64,000 bases of DNA, taken from Erythrocercus mccallii. Taxonomy: Eukaryota > Chordata > Aves > Passeriformes > Dicruridae. The position numbers and the translations under genes were made by a program. Positions 36,501 to 49,215 of the stretch are shown here, piece by piece. The DNA lies in assembly GCA_013397435.1 (NCBI GenBank), contig VZRG01000183.1:133787-197786 (forward strand), in the 5' to 3' direction. The notes below the pieces were generated by a model that had not been told where the DNA came from, did not search any database, and saw only the letters and a list, made by a program, of their open reading frames with translations. The first letter of the stretch is position 1; each line of letters begins with the position of its first letter.

Positions 36501-39500
36501 AAGTAGAAGCAAGTATTTTAGAGTATTATTTCTGCTTTCCTAGTACACAGGACTGCTCTAACAAGAGACCAGGTTAGTCTTCTGTACAGTGTCTAGAGGA
36601 GGGGAGGTGTCTGGGGTGTTCAGAGAAGTCAGGGAGTTGCAGGCCAATGCGCACACAAGCTGCAGGTCAGTTGTGACAGGAACAGCAGAAAATGCTGCAG
36701 CAGACTGATGTGTCAACATGGAGCAGAACAGCAGTTGCAGAGGCAGTTCAAAATAAAGAAAACATAAACCAGAAAGATAGCAATAACAGCACAGGTATTT
36801 ATGGACATTCTTCCAAGGTGTTAAGAAAAGACAGGGGAAAAAGACCCATAATGCTTGTATAAAAAATAAATAATATTTATGTAATGTAAATAAAAAGAAA
36901 AGTAGAGAAGAATAATTAGAAAGCAAAACCCCGCTGATCTTTCTCTAAAAGAAAAAAAAATCCTTCTTTTCATGTAGGCATGTGTAAGGTATTATTTGTG
37001 TACCTGTCAGGCATCAAGCCTGGGACAAATACTTCACCAAAGTCAAAGTGGCTTTGCCCCCAGTTCTTTGTACTAATGACCAGTGTATTTCAGGTCATGG
37101 CTGAAGAGCAGCTGTTGGCAAGACTTTAGAAGAGATCTAAGCTTTTATGTAGAGATGCAAGAAAATTCCTTAAATATCACCTTATTAATATACAATTTAG
37201 GATCTACCTAAAAACCTGTGAAATACTTTCTGTTGCTGACTCATTATCCAAGTGCTGCACTTATTTGAAGCAGTGGTGTGTAATACATAGTTAAATCTGT
37301 CCCTACCAGGCTACCATTTCAGCTGTCATCCTCACTCAATTTTAAGGCCCATCTTGACCAATATACACTTCATTGTACTTTCTCTTCTCCCTGCAACACT
37401 TTCTATACATTCCCTACTTGAATAAGTCCCTCAATCTCTGTTTGGAAACAGGCTCATTCCCAAGGTCCATATCTATGGTAGTATCTAAAAAAATTGATCA
37501 GCAGATCAGAGTTGCATGGGCTGGATAACGTTACAAGGAAATCCTGGGACAGAAAGCCAGTATTTTTTTCATTCTTTATAAGACAAGAGACTAAAACCTC
37601 AAAACAGTGATAGAAAAATGACAGCTTAACAATAGTTAACTGACAAACATCACTTTGCATTATCTACTGCTCCTCCAACTGATTTGGGTGCTGTAAGAAC
37701 TCTTCAGACTTGCTTGATTTTTCAGTATCTGATGGCACAAAGAGGGCACAAATTAAAACTTTATCCCAGAGAAAGAAAACAGTCCTGTAGTCAGATGACT
37801 GGAAGAAGAGACTAAGGAAATGGCAACTGGGAACTTTAAAGGAGACAAAGGGAAGCAAATAGTTTATGTATGATCACAGAGAAGAGTACTTCATTAAACA
37901 AATAAAGCATTCAAAATTGAGTAGAATGATATTCAGAGAATAGAGATTAGAATATTGTAGAGGTAGCATCAGGAGAAACACACAGAAACAAGAGCTGAAT
38001 AAATATACCAGAGAGATTAAAACAGTGAGATAGAACACAAGAAAAGACAGAATAAATACAGGGGTTTTGTATTTTTACCTAGTCTAGCTAGTCATATTCA
38101 GTTGGGGTTTTTTATTCTTAGCTCTTTTTATTCCTTCTCTTTCCCCTTGTTTTACAATCAAACAAGACAAGAGCAGGAACAAAATCTGCTGTGGTTACAT
38201 ACTTCTATTTTTGTAGACCAAGAAAAAGAAAGATGTGTATTTTCCACACAAGTTTTTCATATGGCTTTTCCAAACTGGGAGACATGGGCTACAAGGATCA
38301 GATCTATTTTTAATAGACACTATGGCTTCATATGGAAAATGGAATAATCAGGAAAAAAATCATTATTTACAGTTGAAGTATAATGTTCCATTCCCTCTGA
38401 TTTCTTTTTCACAGCATTTTTTCAGCTTCGATGTTAAAAATGTGTTTGAAGGGCCTACGTTGTCGGACTGCACATGTTTTGTCACCGTACATGCACACAG
38501 TGTATGACATCCCATGATAGAGATGTTTATTCCAGCATGCTACATGAGAATGCAATGCACAGAATGGATGACAGAGGAAGAAGCCAAACAGGCTTGAGGA
38601 TGATGTTTTCCACTCAGGAGCAAATTCCAATAAGTAAGCATATCAATATGTAACAACTGTAACAGTAGGAACAATGGTTTGTGATAAACAAGTTGATTTC
38701 TTCCTTCTGTCACTATTACTCTAAACAATGATTCAGACAGTTTTCAGATAAATACTTGCAAAATAAATTATTTCTAAGGTTTTATTCTGATTGCATTATT
38801 CAAAAAATCTTAGACCATCAACATTGCATGAGCTTGACAGTAACTCATAAGATATTCATATGTATGTTTTCATTAGTTAATTGAGCTTATCATCTGTGAG
38901 AAAATATTAAAATTTAATAGAAACTACATTATGGGAAAGTTGAGGCAGAGTAGAAGGTTACAGCTATGTAATCAAACTTTTTTAGAAAGACTATGTTTTT
39001 ATCTGGAAAAAAATATCTATCATATGCTTAAAAAATAAAGACAAGGAGAAATCTTTTACCTTGAAGAGTTCTTACAGAAGTAGAGTCAGTAAATCTGAAG
39101 ACAAAGCATGCAAAACTTGCAAGAGGAATTTTATGGACTGCACTGTGTAGTAGGAAGACATAATAATCTCTGAATAGGGTCAAACCAGGATATTTCTGCG
39201 ACGTAAAAACTTATGCCCTGCTAATCTCTTGACTATTTCAAATAAGTCAATATAACAGTGGTATGGGGACAAAATGAGGCAATGAAAATAAAATCCCAGC
39301 CTTAGGGAGTCTTTAATATTTCAGAATAATTAGATGAGTATTAACTATTTAAACAGTTGAGAAGAATTAGTTATCAATTCTGAGATTTTTATATATAACA
39401 GTGCAGAATTCATGACTGGTAGCATATCTGAGGTTATTATATCTGTAACATTGGCTAAGTTAAAATGTCCTATTTAGAAGTGAAAAAAAAGCTAAAGTGA

Positions 39501-40788
39501 GCTTTGATTTGTTTTTTTTTCCCCTTGGTAAAATCTCTAGGCAACACACCTTTGTGGCCAATAAGAGCTTAACTGAATATATTTTAAATTGATGTTAGTA
39601 ATTTATCTTGCAATTACCAGCTTTGTTTTCAAGGATTTTCTGAAAACTGATAAGTAATCAAATATCTGCATTAAAAAAACTATTATAACATTCGTACTAA
39701 CTAACCAAAATTGAATAATTAACGTCACAATAAAAGATTAACTCAATAAATCAATTTATTAAGAAATTATTTAATTATATTCCAAATCAAATATTCTACA
39801 TCAATCTTGGGGTCAAGAGAAGAACAAATTACATAACGTTAATAAGGATTAAAAAAACTGAAGCATTGTTTTCCTTTAATCTAAAATCCCAGACAGTATT
39901 CTAGCCAGAACAGTAATCCTGACCTAAAGGACATAAACTGCCTTTCTATTTCTTTTGCTCAAGTGTGGTTTCCTAGAGCAAGCAGTGTAATCAATTAAGT
40001 TAGTCTTAAAGCACCCAAAATAGCTATTCCAGCTCAGCACTTCAGAACTTTATCTTCACATTTCTGCTCAGGAATGAATATTATGAATATTCTCTTGCTT
40101 CCCCTTGCCCACTCCAACACTAAGCAGGTACAAGGGACTCACCTGGGGTGACGAATAAACTACCCTTGAAGTACAGCATGTCAGATTTCAGGGATCTTCC
40201 TTTAACTTTTATGGTGATTAATGACTTTCAAGTGTCAGTTTTGAGATTTCTGGGAGATATTAAAGATGTATCATAAATTATGTAGCTATATTTCCACAGT
40301 TGGTTGTAACATCAAAGACACCAAATGAACCTGATACCCCTGACAGACCCCTGTCCTGATACATGAGTTACATGACTTTGAAGTAACCTCAAGGGTTAAC
40401 CAAGTAGCATCACTATTTACTTCTTCACAGTAGTTTCCTGAATGTTACAATAAATGTATGGAGAGGCTGTTGTACAGAGTACGTATGTACACAGTGCCTT
40501 GGTTTTGCACAGAATTAAAAATAATCATCTATGGAAATAGCTGTAGGACCTTACCTACACATAAGTATTTTGCAATATAAAATGCATTGTTTTGGGTAAA
40601 GATCCAGTTTTCACTGGGTGCATGGTTTCTTCATTGCTGGTAAAAGCAACATTTCAATAAGCAGGCTGTATTGTGAGATGCTATTTCCTCTGTTTCACAT
40701 CCTCAGCTTTTGCAACAGGACTTCCTTGGTCTCATGAACATCTGTGGCATTAGATGGTAACCCAAAGGCTTACAGGGACTATCAGAAA

Positions 40789-40814
40789 TGTGTGTGTGTG
40801 CCTGTGCGTGTGTG

Positions 40815-40845
<31 letters not shown>
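40789..40845 (+). repeat. (TG)n/(TA)n compound microsatellite
   Basis: An imperfect TG run (about 40789-40830, interrupted by CC, GCG and TC) passes directly into a TA run (about 40831-40845). Alternating purine-pyrimidine tracts of this kind can adopt Z-DNA or cruciform forms and vary in length between individuals. Open frames across it on either strand are artefacts of the repeat. Confidence 0.95.
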
Positions 40846-43800
40846 CTATTGAAAAGAAGAGGAAGGGTGCAGGGCTCCTGGTCCAAAGAGCTTGCAATTT
40901 AGACATTACACTTGACCAACCAAAATGGCTTTGCTCCTGCAGCTGGATGATGCTCAGCACTGACACAGAGCTGCTAATCCAGCCACAGCAGGGCAGCTGC
41001 TCTGCTACAGCACACAGCACCACGCACATTCACTTCTCCAGCAAAACAGCACAACAGATCCCATGGTAATGGCTTTTTCCAGCACAGCTGTGTAGGCCAA
41101 ACTCACCTACCTCTAACTTTGCTGCACATAACCCTGTAAAATTCAGTCATGGTGAGAAATGTACTGCCAAGGCCACTCACAGAGACAGGATTCAAAGTCA
41201 CAGGAATCTTTGACATTAACTCATATAATACTCCCTGTATTTCTAAATGAAAGGAAAGCTAAAACCAGGACTGAAAGATAGATTAAATTATTGTTTCTAT
41301 TCATTACGTGTTCACGATAGGGTGGTAAAAGTTAAAGATACTTGCAAGCTTAATTTCAAGATGCAGAAAAGATATATTTAGGTAACTGAGAAAGCTAGGA
41401 TCCTGTTGTGGAAAAGACAGATAACACTTGTAGTCAGGTACTAGCTGTATCAGTCACATATCAGTCTGATTTTTTCATCAAATTTTCATATTTTTAGATG
41501 ATCACCAGCTCCAAATTCTCTACAGAGAAGAACAGTGAGAAAATCAGCCAGCTTTTACGTGGTTTATGACTTCAACTTTCTAATCTGATCATTTCACTTG
41601 GTACTGTGTCTTGAAAAAGTATTTTGAAGGGTTAAGCAATTCTTAAAATACAAAAGCATCTCTCCTTCTACTCAAGAATAGATGTGACAAGTTAAAAAAA
41701 ATATAGACTGAAAACACACCTGTGATCTATAGGATAGTATCAAGATTGCCTAGCTGAGCTGTCATGACAAATATGATGTGTAAATTCAAGACACTAATTA
41801 GAGCCTCTACACTTCAAAAGAGCTGATTAAGTGGTTTACTGCTGCAAAAAAGCTATTGCCATTCCTCCCCTTCTTCTCCCTATGTGACCCTACCTCCTCT
41901 CTGTTATTAGCTCTGGCACTCACCTGATTGTAGAGTAAACTTGTTTAATCATCAACACAAAAGGGCATGGGGAGGAGGAGAAAAAGAAAAATCACTTCAT
42001 CCTGATATTGCAACAGGCCTTGCTAAAATAGGCAAGAGTCTCATCTCTGCTAGGGTAAGAAAAAGTTGATTATAAAAAAAAATCCTTACATTTTTGAATA
42101 TACATTTAAAAAGACTACACTGAAGAGTCTAGCAAACATATTTTAGAGAGGTTTCAACAGAAAACTCAGTAGAGAGGGCGAGTTCAGATTGGAGGACTCA
42201 TACAAGCACATGACTGACAGAGGAGTTTTGGCATGTACACTGAAATGAGTCAGTAGTCACTGAGAATAACTACAAAGTGCCCTAAAAACAAGTGCAATAA
42301 ATCCTATTAATAAAAGTATGCTATGATATGTTGAAACATATTCTTAATTTAATTGCTTGCAAATACATATAAAAAATTACTATCAAAATAAATGAAAGTA
42401 AAACTAACCATTATTTTATTAATCCTGTGGATTTATTACTCTTACTTGGGACAATTTTTCCCTCATAATATTTTTAGTATTGTCAATGTCATGTTTATTC
42501 TTTTTTCTAATCTATTTTTACATAAATTCATAAAATGAAATGTTTAGTAATGTCTTAGAAAATTTCATAATTTTGGGAAAAAAATCTTAAAAATCTGCTA
42601 CTTCTGAACCCCTGTTTTAACAAAAGATCTTCTCAAGAAAGTTTTATACTTAATAGTTAAAGGGCAAAACTTTAATCAAAAATCCTTCAAAAGCATACTC
42701 ATTTAATGAAAAATAGACAAGAAAATAAAAGGCCAAGCGGCAGTACAGCAGAGAAGGTTCCAATAAGCAGATTGAACTATGCATTGGACAAACTGACCCC
42801 GCTCTGTCAACTGTGATGAGTTGTGGGAGAGTCCCCTGCTGGATTACTCTGACAAGTTTTAGTCAAGTAAAGACAGAGATAAAATTAGGCCAAGCTGAGA
42901 GTAGGACAAAAAAATTAATAAGCTTAGAAAATATGATTTATGATGAAGGCTGGGCTTAGGGAGAGAAAAAGGGTGAAGATATAGGGGAACAGTACTCAAG
43001 CTGGTTTCTACATCTAAGGGACTATGAGAAGTAATTGGTTTACCTTTCAGTAAAGAAAACTTGCTTTAGGTACTGGGAACCCACCTACAATGTGAGCTAT
43101 TCATTTAATCTAGGATAAGGAAACACATAAACCAGGGAAAGTGTTGAAATGTGAGCAAGCAAGGTTCTGAAAAATAGGTATTATTCTTGATACTCCTCTG
43201 CACAAGGACTGCCCACCATTCTTGAAACTAAACAATAATCCTGTCTGCTTTTCTTGACACTGACTCCAGCCACAGACTTCTAATATTCTAAACCAGAACT
43301 GTCATAATAGTCTAGAGTTACTTCAAGAAAGTCAAAAGCATTGAGGAAGGGTGGGGAAAACACAACCTCTTCATAAAGAAAAACATTCATTATGAAAAGG
43401 AGAGTATTAAATATGTATTGTTCTCTACATAAAAAACCTGCATTTCTAGCTGAGTATTAGAAGACAGATTTTAGATTCCTCTGGTCTTGCATATGTCTCA
43501 CTTCATGTCCAGTATTGTGGAGAGAAATATATTGCAACATATTTCAATTTCCAATATATCTTTGTTTTTTCAAAAGAGAATCAATAAGTTATAGCCACAT
43601 TTATTAATTATTTACCATGCCACTCTTCACAGGGACCATTATTCTGTTTTCAATTTCAGTGGCCAAACACTTCAAGTTAAATTTGACTGATGAAAAAAAT
43701 CCACAAAACTTTACATGTATTTTTTCATATTATGTTCTGTGGTCATCTTGAGAACAATTTTCAGCTAAGAACTCCAACTTAAAAATCAAGGAACAAGTTT

Positions 43801-44032
43801 TAATAATAGATGACAAGCATCAGCCTGTTGTCTACAGAGATAAACACACTTTTCATCCTGGAAGAAAACACAGAGTCATGAAGTAAGCCAGTTCTTATAT
43901 CTTAGCCACAGGCTGTGAACTTGGGAATGATGAATTTATGCAGGAAAAATCTTTAGGTTAAATAGTGAGAGGAAAAAAAAAATACTGGCAGCAATAGATT
44001 CCCAAGTCTGTTGGAAACTTGCATCGATTCTA

Positions 44033-44323
44033 TAGAATCACAGAATGCCTTGGGTTGGAAGCAACCTTAAAGATCATCCACTTCCCTCCTCCCTGCCATG
44101 GATATGGACACCTTGCACTAGATCAGGCTGCTCAAAGCAATCCAACCTGGCCTTGAACACTTCTAGGGGCAGCTACAGCTTCTCTGGGCAGCCTGTTCCA
44201 GGGCCTCACCACCATCAGAATGAAGAATGTCTTCCGTGTACCTAACACAAATCTACTCTCTTTCAGCCATTATCCCTTTTTCTATAACTAAACACCCTTG
44301 AAAAAAGTCTCTCTCCAATTTTC
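44033..44323 (-). repeat. CR1 LINE 3' end
   Basis: The plus strand starts TAGAATCACAGAATG, followed by TTGGGTTGGAAGCAACC, TTAAAGATCATCCA, GCCATGG, GACACCTTGCACTAGATCAG, CAACCTGGCCTTGAACACTT, CAGCTTCTCTGGGCAGCCTG and TTCCAGGGCCTCACCACC. This is the reverse complement of the CR1 3' UTR and its terminal repeat, so the element lies on the minus strand. About 290 bases remain, a typical 5'-truncated copy. It is the least diverged repeat in the window and therefore probably the youngest. Confidence 0.95.
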
Positions 44324-46222
44324 AACTCAATAAAGTCGTTATAGGACTCCATTTGTTTTATCCTAAGCCAGTTTATAATACTTCATTGAAAGGTAAAATG
44401 AATATAAGAAGCTTTAAGATCTCTGCAACTGCAACAAACACTTTACTTTTATTTCTGTGTTCTCAAATTTTAAAATATTATATTGCTTCTATAGACAATT
44501 TTTCACAAATAATGCAAGTGTGTTTACTTGAAAAAAAGAGTCAAAACTAAAGAACAAGATTATTCTTACTGTTCTGTGGTTATCTAAGAGGATTAAGGGG
44601 ATTTATTCAGAAGAAAGAGACAGCTATAGCTCTGATATCTGTTCAGTCAGGGGAAGACAGGGAGCCCAGAGGAAAGTGCACCTTGCTCTCAGAAAGGTCT
44701 ACAAGTAGGCACATGGTCACACAACTCCCAAGACTGCAGCTGGACATGTCTATGCCTTATGTAGCAGAGCTGCTGTCTGATTTTTCTTAAGAGCAATGCA
44801 CAGGTAGGAAACTAGCATTAAGTTGTGACATTGCTCAATCTTTACTTCACTGAGTATATTAAGGGATTTTTATTCCCTTTCAGAGTGATTAACAGAGAAA
44901 TCATTAATTGTGAAGGACAGTAAGAGTTGCACACCTGAGCCCACAATTCCAGGGCCACAATGCCCAGCACTGACACACATGATGAGAATGTTTAACTACT
45001 GATACTTTACTAACCTTAAAAGAGTTTAACATTTTTCCAAGGTGATGCAAAGCCTTAGTAAAGAGTTCTGGGAACACAACAACAACCCCCTCAAGAGCAC
45101 AGAACCGCACAGTTAAATGACAAAGAAGAATGGCAAATAAAGGGTACTGTTTCCATTTGATGTTGAATGTGAGACTACTGATCAACTTTTTAAGGGATCA
45201 GACCAATTGTTTGGGTTGCAATGTATTATTCTCTGTGTATCTGAAATGTTAAATAATTCCTTAAAAAAGAAGGTCTAATCTTGGAGTAATTTTTCCAAAG
45301 AGGAAAATAAGCATATTTTAGGCTTTTCTTACATGAAGGAAGAGTATAAGTTGCTCAAAATAGGCAATGAATTAGTAAAAACTAATATCCCAGGCTAAGT
45401 TGTCAGATCCCATACGACTGCATATTCCATAACATGTTATAATTCTTGTTTCTTTTTGCTATGAATGTTGAACATCTTGGAGGTTTTTAGACCTCCAGGC
45501 TAGATGTATCTTGACACTAGGAAAAACACTTTTATGGGACTCTAAAACTCTACATTGATTAAGTAGCACAGCAACATCCCTGATGTTCAAATCGCAAATA
45601 GTCTGCTTTTTTTTCTTTAAATCTGAGCTAGAAGTCTTTTCTTTATTCTTCACAAACCATACTTTTTTACTAGGGGAAAAAATAAACCCTAGCTTTTCAT
45701 ACATAATTAAACAGTCAAAATCAGAAATTCTGAGGCTGCTTCTTTCTGTTAGATGGTGTCCATCTCAGAACCACTGCCAACTCTTTGCTACACTCCACCT
45801 TGCCCACTTTCTTGGCAAGAACAGGGGAAATAGATACACTTTATTCTAGCTCTTTGATCTGATAATTCTAGCAAAAGAAATTTTAATGTTTCATTATACA
45901 CAAGGGTACAAGATATCCAAAAACTTGTTAATTGTGTAAATCCAGTTTAGTACACAAGATTGAAACAATTTTAACATAAAATGCATCCAGGCTAGCATAT
46001 GAGAAATTCTTATTATCCTGTATATAACGACTTCTCCCAGCTGACTAGTCACATATGGAACACTTATGGAACGGATAATGTAATGAAATGTATTCAAAAT
46101 GCTGCTAAAACAATGTTACGTAATCTAAGTGGGCTTTTTACTTGGCAATTACAATATAATAAAAGCATACACACTGCCAGAAAAGATCTTAGCTGCAACT
46201 GACAACTTAAGAAGGCATAATC

Positions 46223-46373
46223 TGTTTATAGCTTAAGTTTATATACTAATCAAAACAACATAAACAATACAAACAATGTAAACAGATATCGTCTGCAGAA
46301 CATTTGCTCTACTCCAATTAAATCCTTTTTAAGCAGATTTAAATTTAATTAGAGCAGCCTAAGTATGTAAACA
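46223..46373. promoter_or_regulatory. Cluster of forkhead-type (TAAACA) motifs
   Basis: The core TAAACA or its reverse complement occurs at 46223-46228 (TGTTTA), 46260-46266 (ATAAACA), 46278-46284 (GTAAACA) and 46367-46373 (GTAAACA). ATACAAACA, a near match, lies between them. FOX proteins bind RYMAAYA-type sites. AT-rich DNA yields such words by chance, so function is only a possibility. Confidence 0.25.
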
Positions 46374-49194
46374 AATATTCAGATATTTTAACACATTGAA
46401 GTAGCACATGTAAGTTTGTACATACCATTAAAGAGATTTATGATTTCACCTTCAGAACTGGAAAAAAGTAAAAAAACTAGCAAAAATCAGGTAAAAAAGC
46501 AAATTCTTGGAGTATTTCTAGTTCACACACACAGAGCTGCAGCACTGTAAGTTATTCTTCATCCCTCCCACAGCTCCACCATCAATGCTCTCTACAGCCT
46601 TGCTTCTGAATCTGCTTCACTTCCTTTTCACCAAATGGTGAAATTTAAATTATTTTCCTATATTAAACTTCTGAGAATATCTCTTTTGAAGCCAGAGTAC
46701 TGAAACCCACATTCATTTCGTATTCAGCATCTTCTGGATTTTGAGACCAGGGGAAGGTTTTTAAATCTGAGTTGCCTTTTTATCCACCACGACAACTCAC
46801 ACAAAGCCAGAGAACCACACTGAACATTTAGACAGGTTCACTAAGCTAGTCAAAGTTAAGCTGAACAGTCCAACACCGAGCACTGAAGAAAAAACATTTC
46901 CAATCCTAATTTCTTAGGGGTTTAAGGCAGTAGCAAGATGCCATACAGATGGCTGCAGCCTAAATAGCTGAACCATATAATATGTGTTTATATAAAGTGC
47001 TCTATTAGAAGGTAATAAAGGGATTACTTCTTTCATTTTCCATGGGAGACAGCCCATACCACCCCTCACCTAATGCATACTAATAAGGAACTAGATTCGA
47101 GAGCTGTAGAGTCTCATCTTTTCCTCCACAGGAAAAATTCAAGCCTATTTTACCCATTTTCTGAAAACATGACAACTTCTAGCACCACGCAGCCAGCCTC
47201 TGGTCCAGCCACAGACTGAAAAATACACCAATTTCACTCACCTCTGACAAACCCTGAAGGACTCTTTCCTGCTTCTATACAGCATTGTGCCTGCCTGAAG
47301 CCAGCCTGTCCCTTGCAGACAGCTGGGACCCCAAAGACTCCAGAGCAAACCTGTGAGCCCGAGCACAGGTGAAGCCCAGACAAAACCTTGAATTAGGAAG
47401 CAGGTGCACCCAATTGTCCTCTGACAAATCTGTTAACTCTCAGCACTGTCTGCCTCATACAGCCCAAAGGAAAAGATTTTTTTCAGAGCAACATTTGCAT
47501 TTTTCTCCCTAAATTATCACTGATAAATAAGTCATTAGAGTGTAAGAGTAACAGAGGAAAAAAGTCTTTTCTTTCTTGCATTGCATGGAAGTTTCTGGTA
47601 ACATTGAGATTCTTAAATATCATTAGAATTGCTTACAGTATTTTTGTTCCAAAAATATTCAATATTGGTCTAATGGATTCCCACTGATGACTTAAAGAAA
47701 TAAATAGTTATGCCCAAGAATATTCCTTATATTGGAGCATCCTTAGATGCTTATATTGGAAGTGTTTAAAAGCCTTTCAAAGCCTTCTCTGAACTTTTCT
47801 GTCTTCTATCTTCCCATATCCCACCTGTAATACAGAAATTGCTTTTAAAAGCATTATTGGTAGGGTTGAGGTTTTTTCCCCACAGTTTTCTCATTGGACC
47901 TATCACTTATAATTCTGTTGGGTTTTCTTAACACATAATAAAGCAGATCCAATCCTTTTTAATGAAACTTAAAATTCCCATTCAGTTTTCCTTGAAAGGA
48001 ATGAATTCTTGATTTAAAAATTTAAATTTGGGAAAGTTTCCCTTTTTCAAATTTAAATACAGTAAACAGTGGGTTTTTTCACATCTTCCTTTATACTGAA
48101 ACCTTCCCCATGCTGCTAATAATTTCTAGTACCTTTCACTGACTTTTTATTGTCCTGCTACAATCTCATAGTTTTACTATTTTCACCAAGTATGTTCTTG
48201 TAACATTCTAACAAAGCCATATGAAAATGATGCCTGAACTCTGGGGAACAAGTAAGTTCAAATTCTCATTATCCCCCCTTCAACCAATATTTACCAGATG
48301 AAGAAGAAAGAAATTCTAAAATAAAATCCTACTACAATTTAGTTTCAATCACATTTTGTTTGTAGAATTAAAGTTTATTAAAGAAACATAGATTTGGCTC
48401 TACTTAAATTTGACCTTCAAGTGCAAGATTTAATAGGCTAAATATTAAAGTAAATCATGGTGGTTTGCTCATTCTTTTGTATTATGAAGAGCTGTGAGGA
48501 GGAATTAAAACATGAAATAAAAACAAATAACAAAGTCAGTTTGTAAAGGCAGATTAGGAAAAAGTATAAGCATTAGATTAAGTGATAAGCTACTCAAAAG
48601 GCAAATAATTATAGTATTATTTTTATACATTTCTCAACAGATATATGTGAAATGTAATCTAAAAAGAACAGTATTTATTTGCAGGCAAACCCAAGGAGAG
48701 TACAAAAATTCCCCACAGTTTATTTACAACATTATAGCAATATTTATTTTAAAAATATACAACTAATAAGAAACACAGTCCACCATTAATTATAGCTAAC
48801 ATAATTGCATCCATTAAAACTAATATAGATATGAATTATAATAAGCAATGTGTTTCAGAAAGTAGATGCCTAGTATTATCAACGTTATTCTCACAGTTCT
48901 TCTTCTAGCAATATATCTGAAAAAAGTATTAACTAGTATTAGAAAAATATCTGTAAAGCACTGTCCATGCAAACAACTGGAGATCCTGATGTGAAGTCAC
49001 TTTAAATAAAACAGATGCAAACAAACCACTAATGTCTTTAAAAAATATCCTACTACAAAGCGACATGTTGATCCTTGACCCAAAATAGTAAAATTCCTGA
49101 CTTCCAGGACAGTTTTCACAGATTTCATTTATCAGAATCTAGATTTAGACATGACTTTTTAAAACCAAACGAAAATATACATTCAGACCAGGCC

Positions 49195-49215
49195 AAAAAA
49201 AAAAAAAAAAAAAAA
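49195..49215 (+). repeat. Poly-A run (21)
   Basis: Twenty-one uninterrupted A, the longest homopolymer in the window. No CR1 or recognisable processed transcript lies upstream of it. Confidence 0.95.

Larger units (their letters stand above)
25266..44032. other. Non-coding, no gene recognised
   Basis: AT-rich presumed intron. It holds an A/C-rich low-complexity stretch (29399-29505), a 22-bp palindrome (30543-30564), a 13-base A run at 35611-35623 and a TG/TA microsatellite (40789-40845). A somewhat GC-richer unassigned patch lies at about 36240-36480. The longest open frame here (minus strand, 36926-36558) has no recognisable domain. Confidence 0.6.

Noticed and set aside
36558..36926. 122-codon minus-strand frame with hydrophobic N-terminal part
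   Set aside because: No family resemblance. Hydrophobicity follows from T-rich sequence, and no coding context is visible.
40703..41069. Open frames of 93-108 codons across the TG/TA microsatellite on both strands
   Set aside because: They are produced by the dinucleotide repeat (Cys-Val and His-Thr runs) and are not genes.
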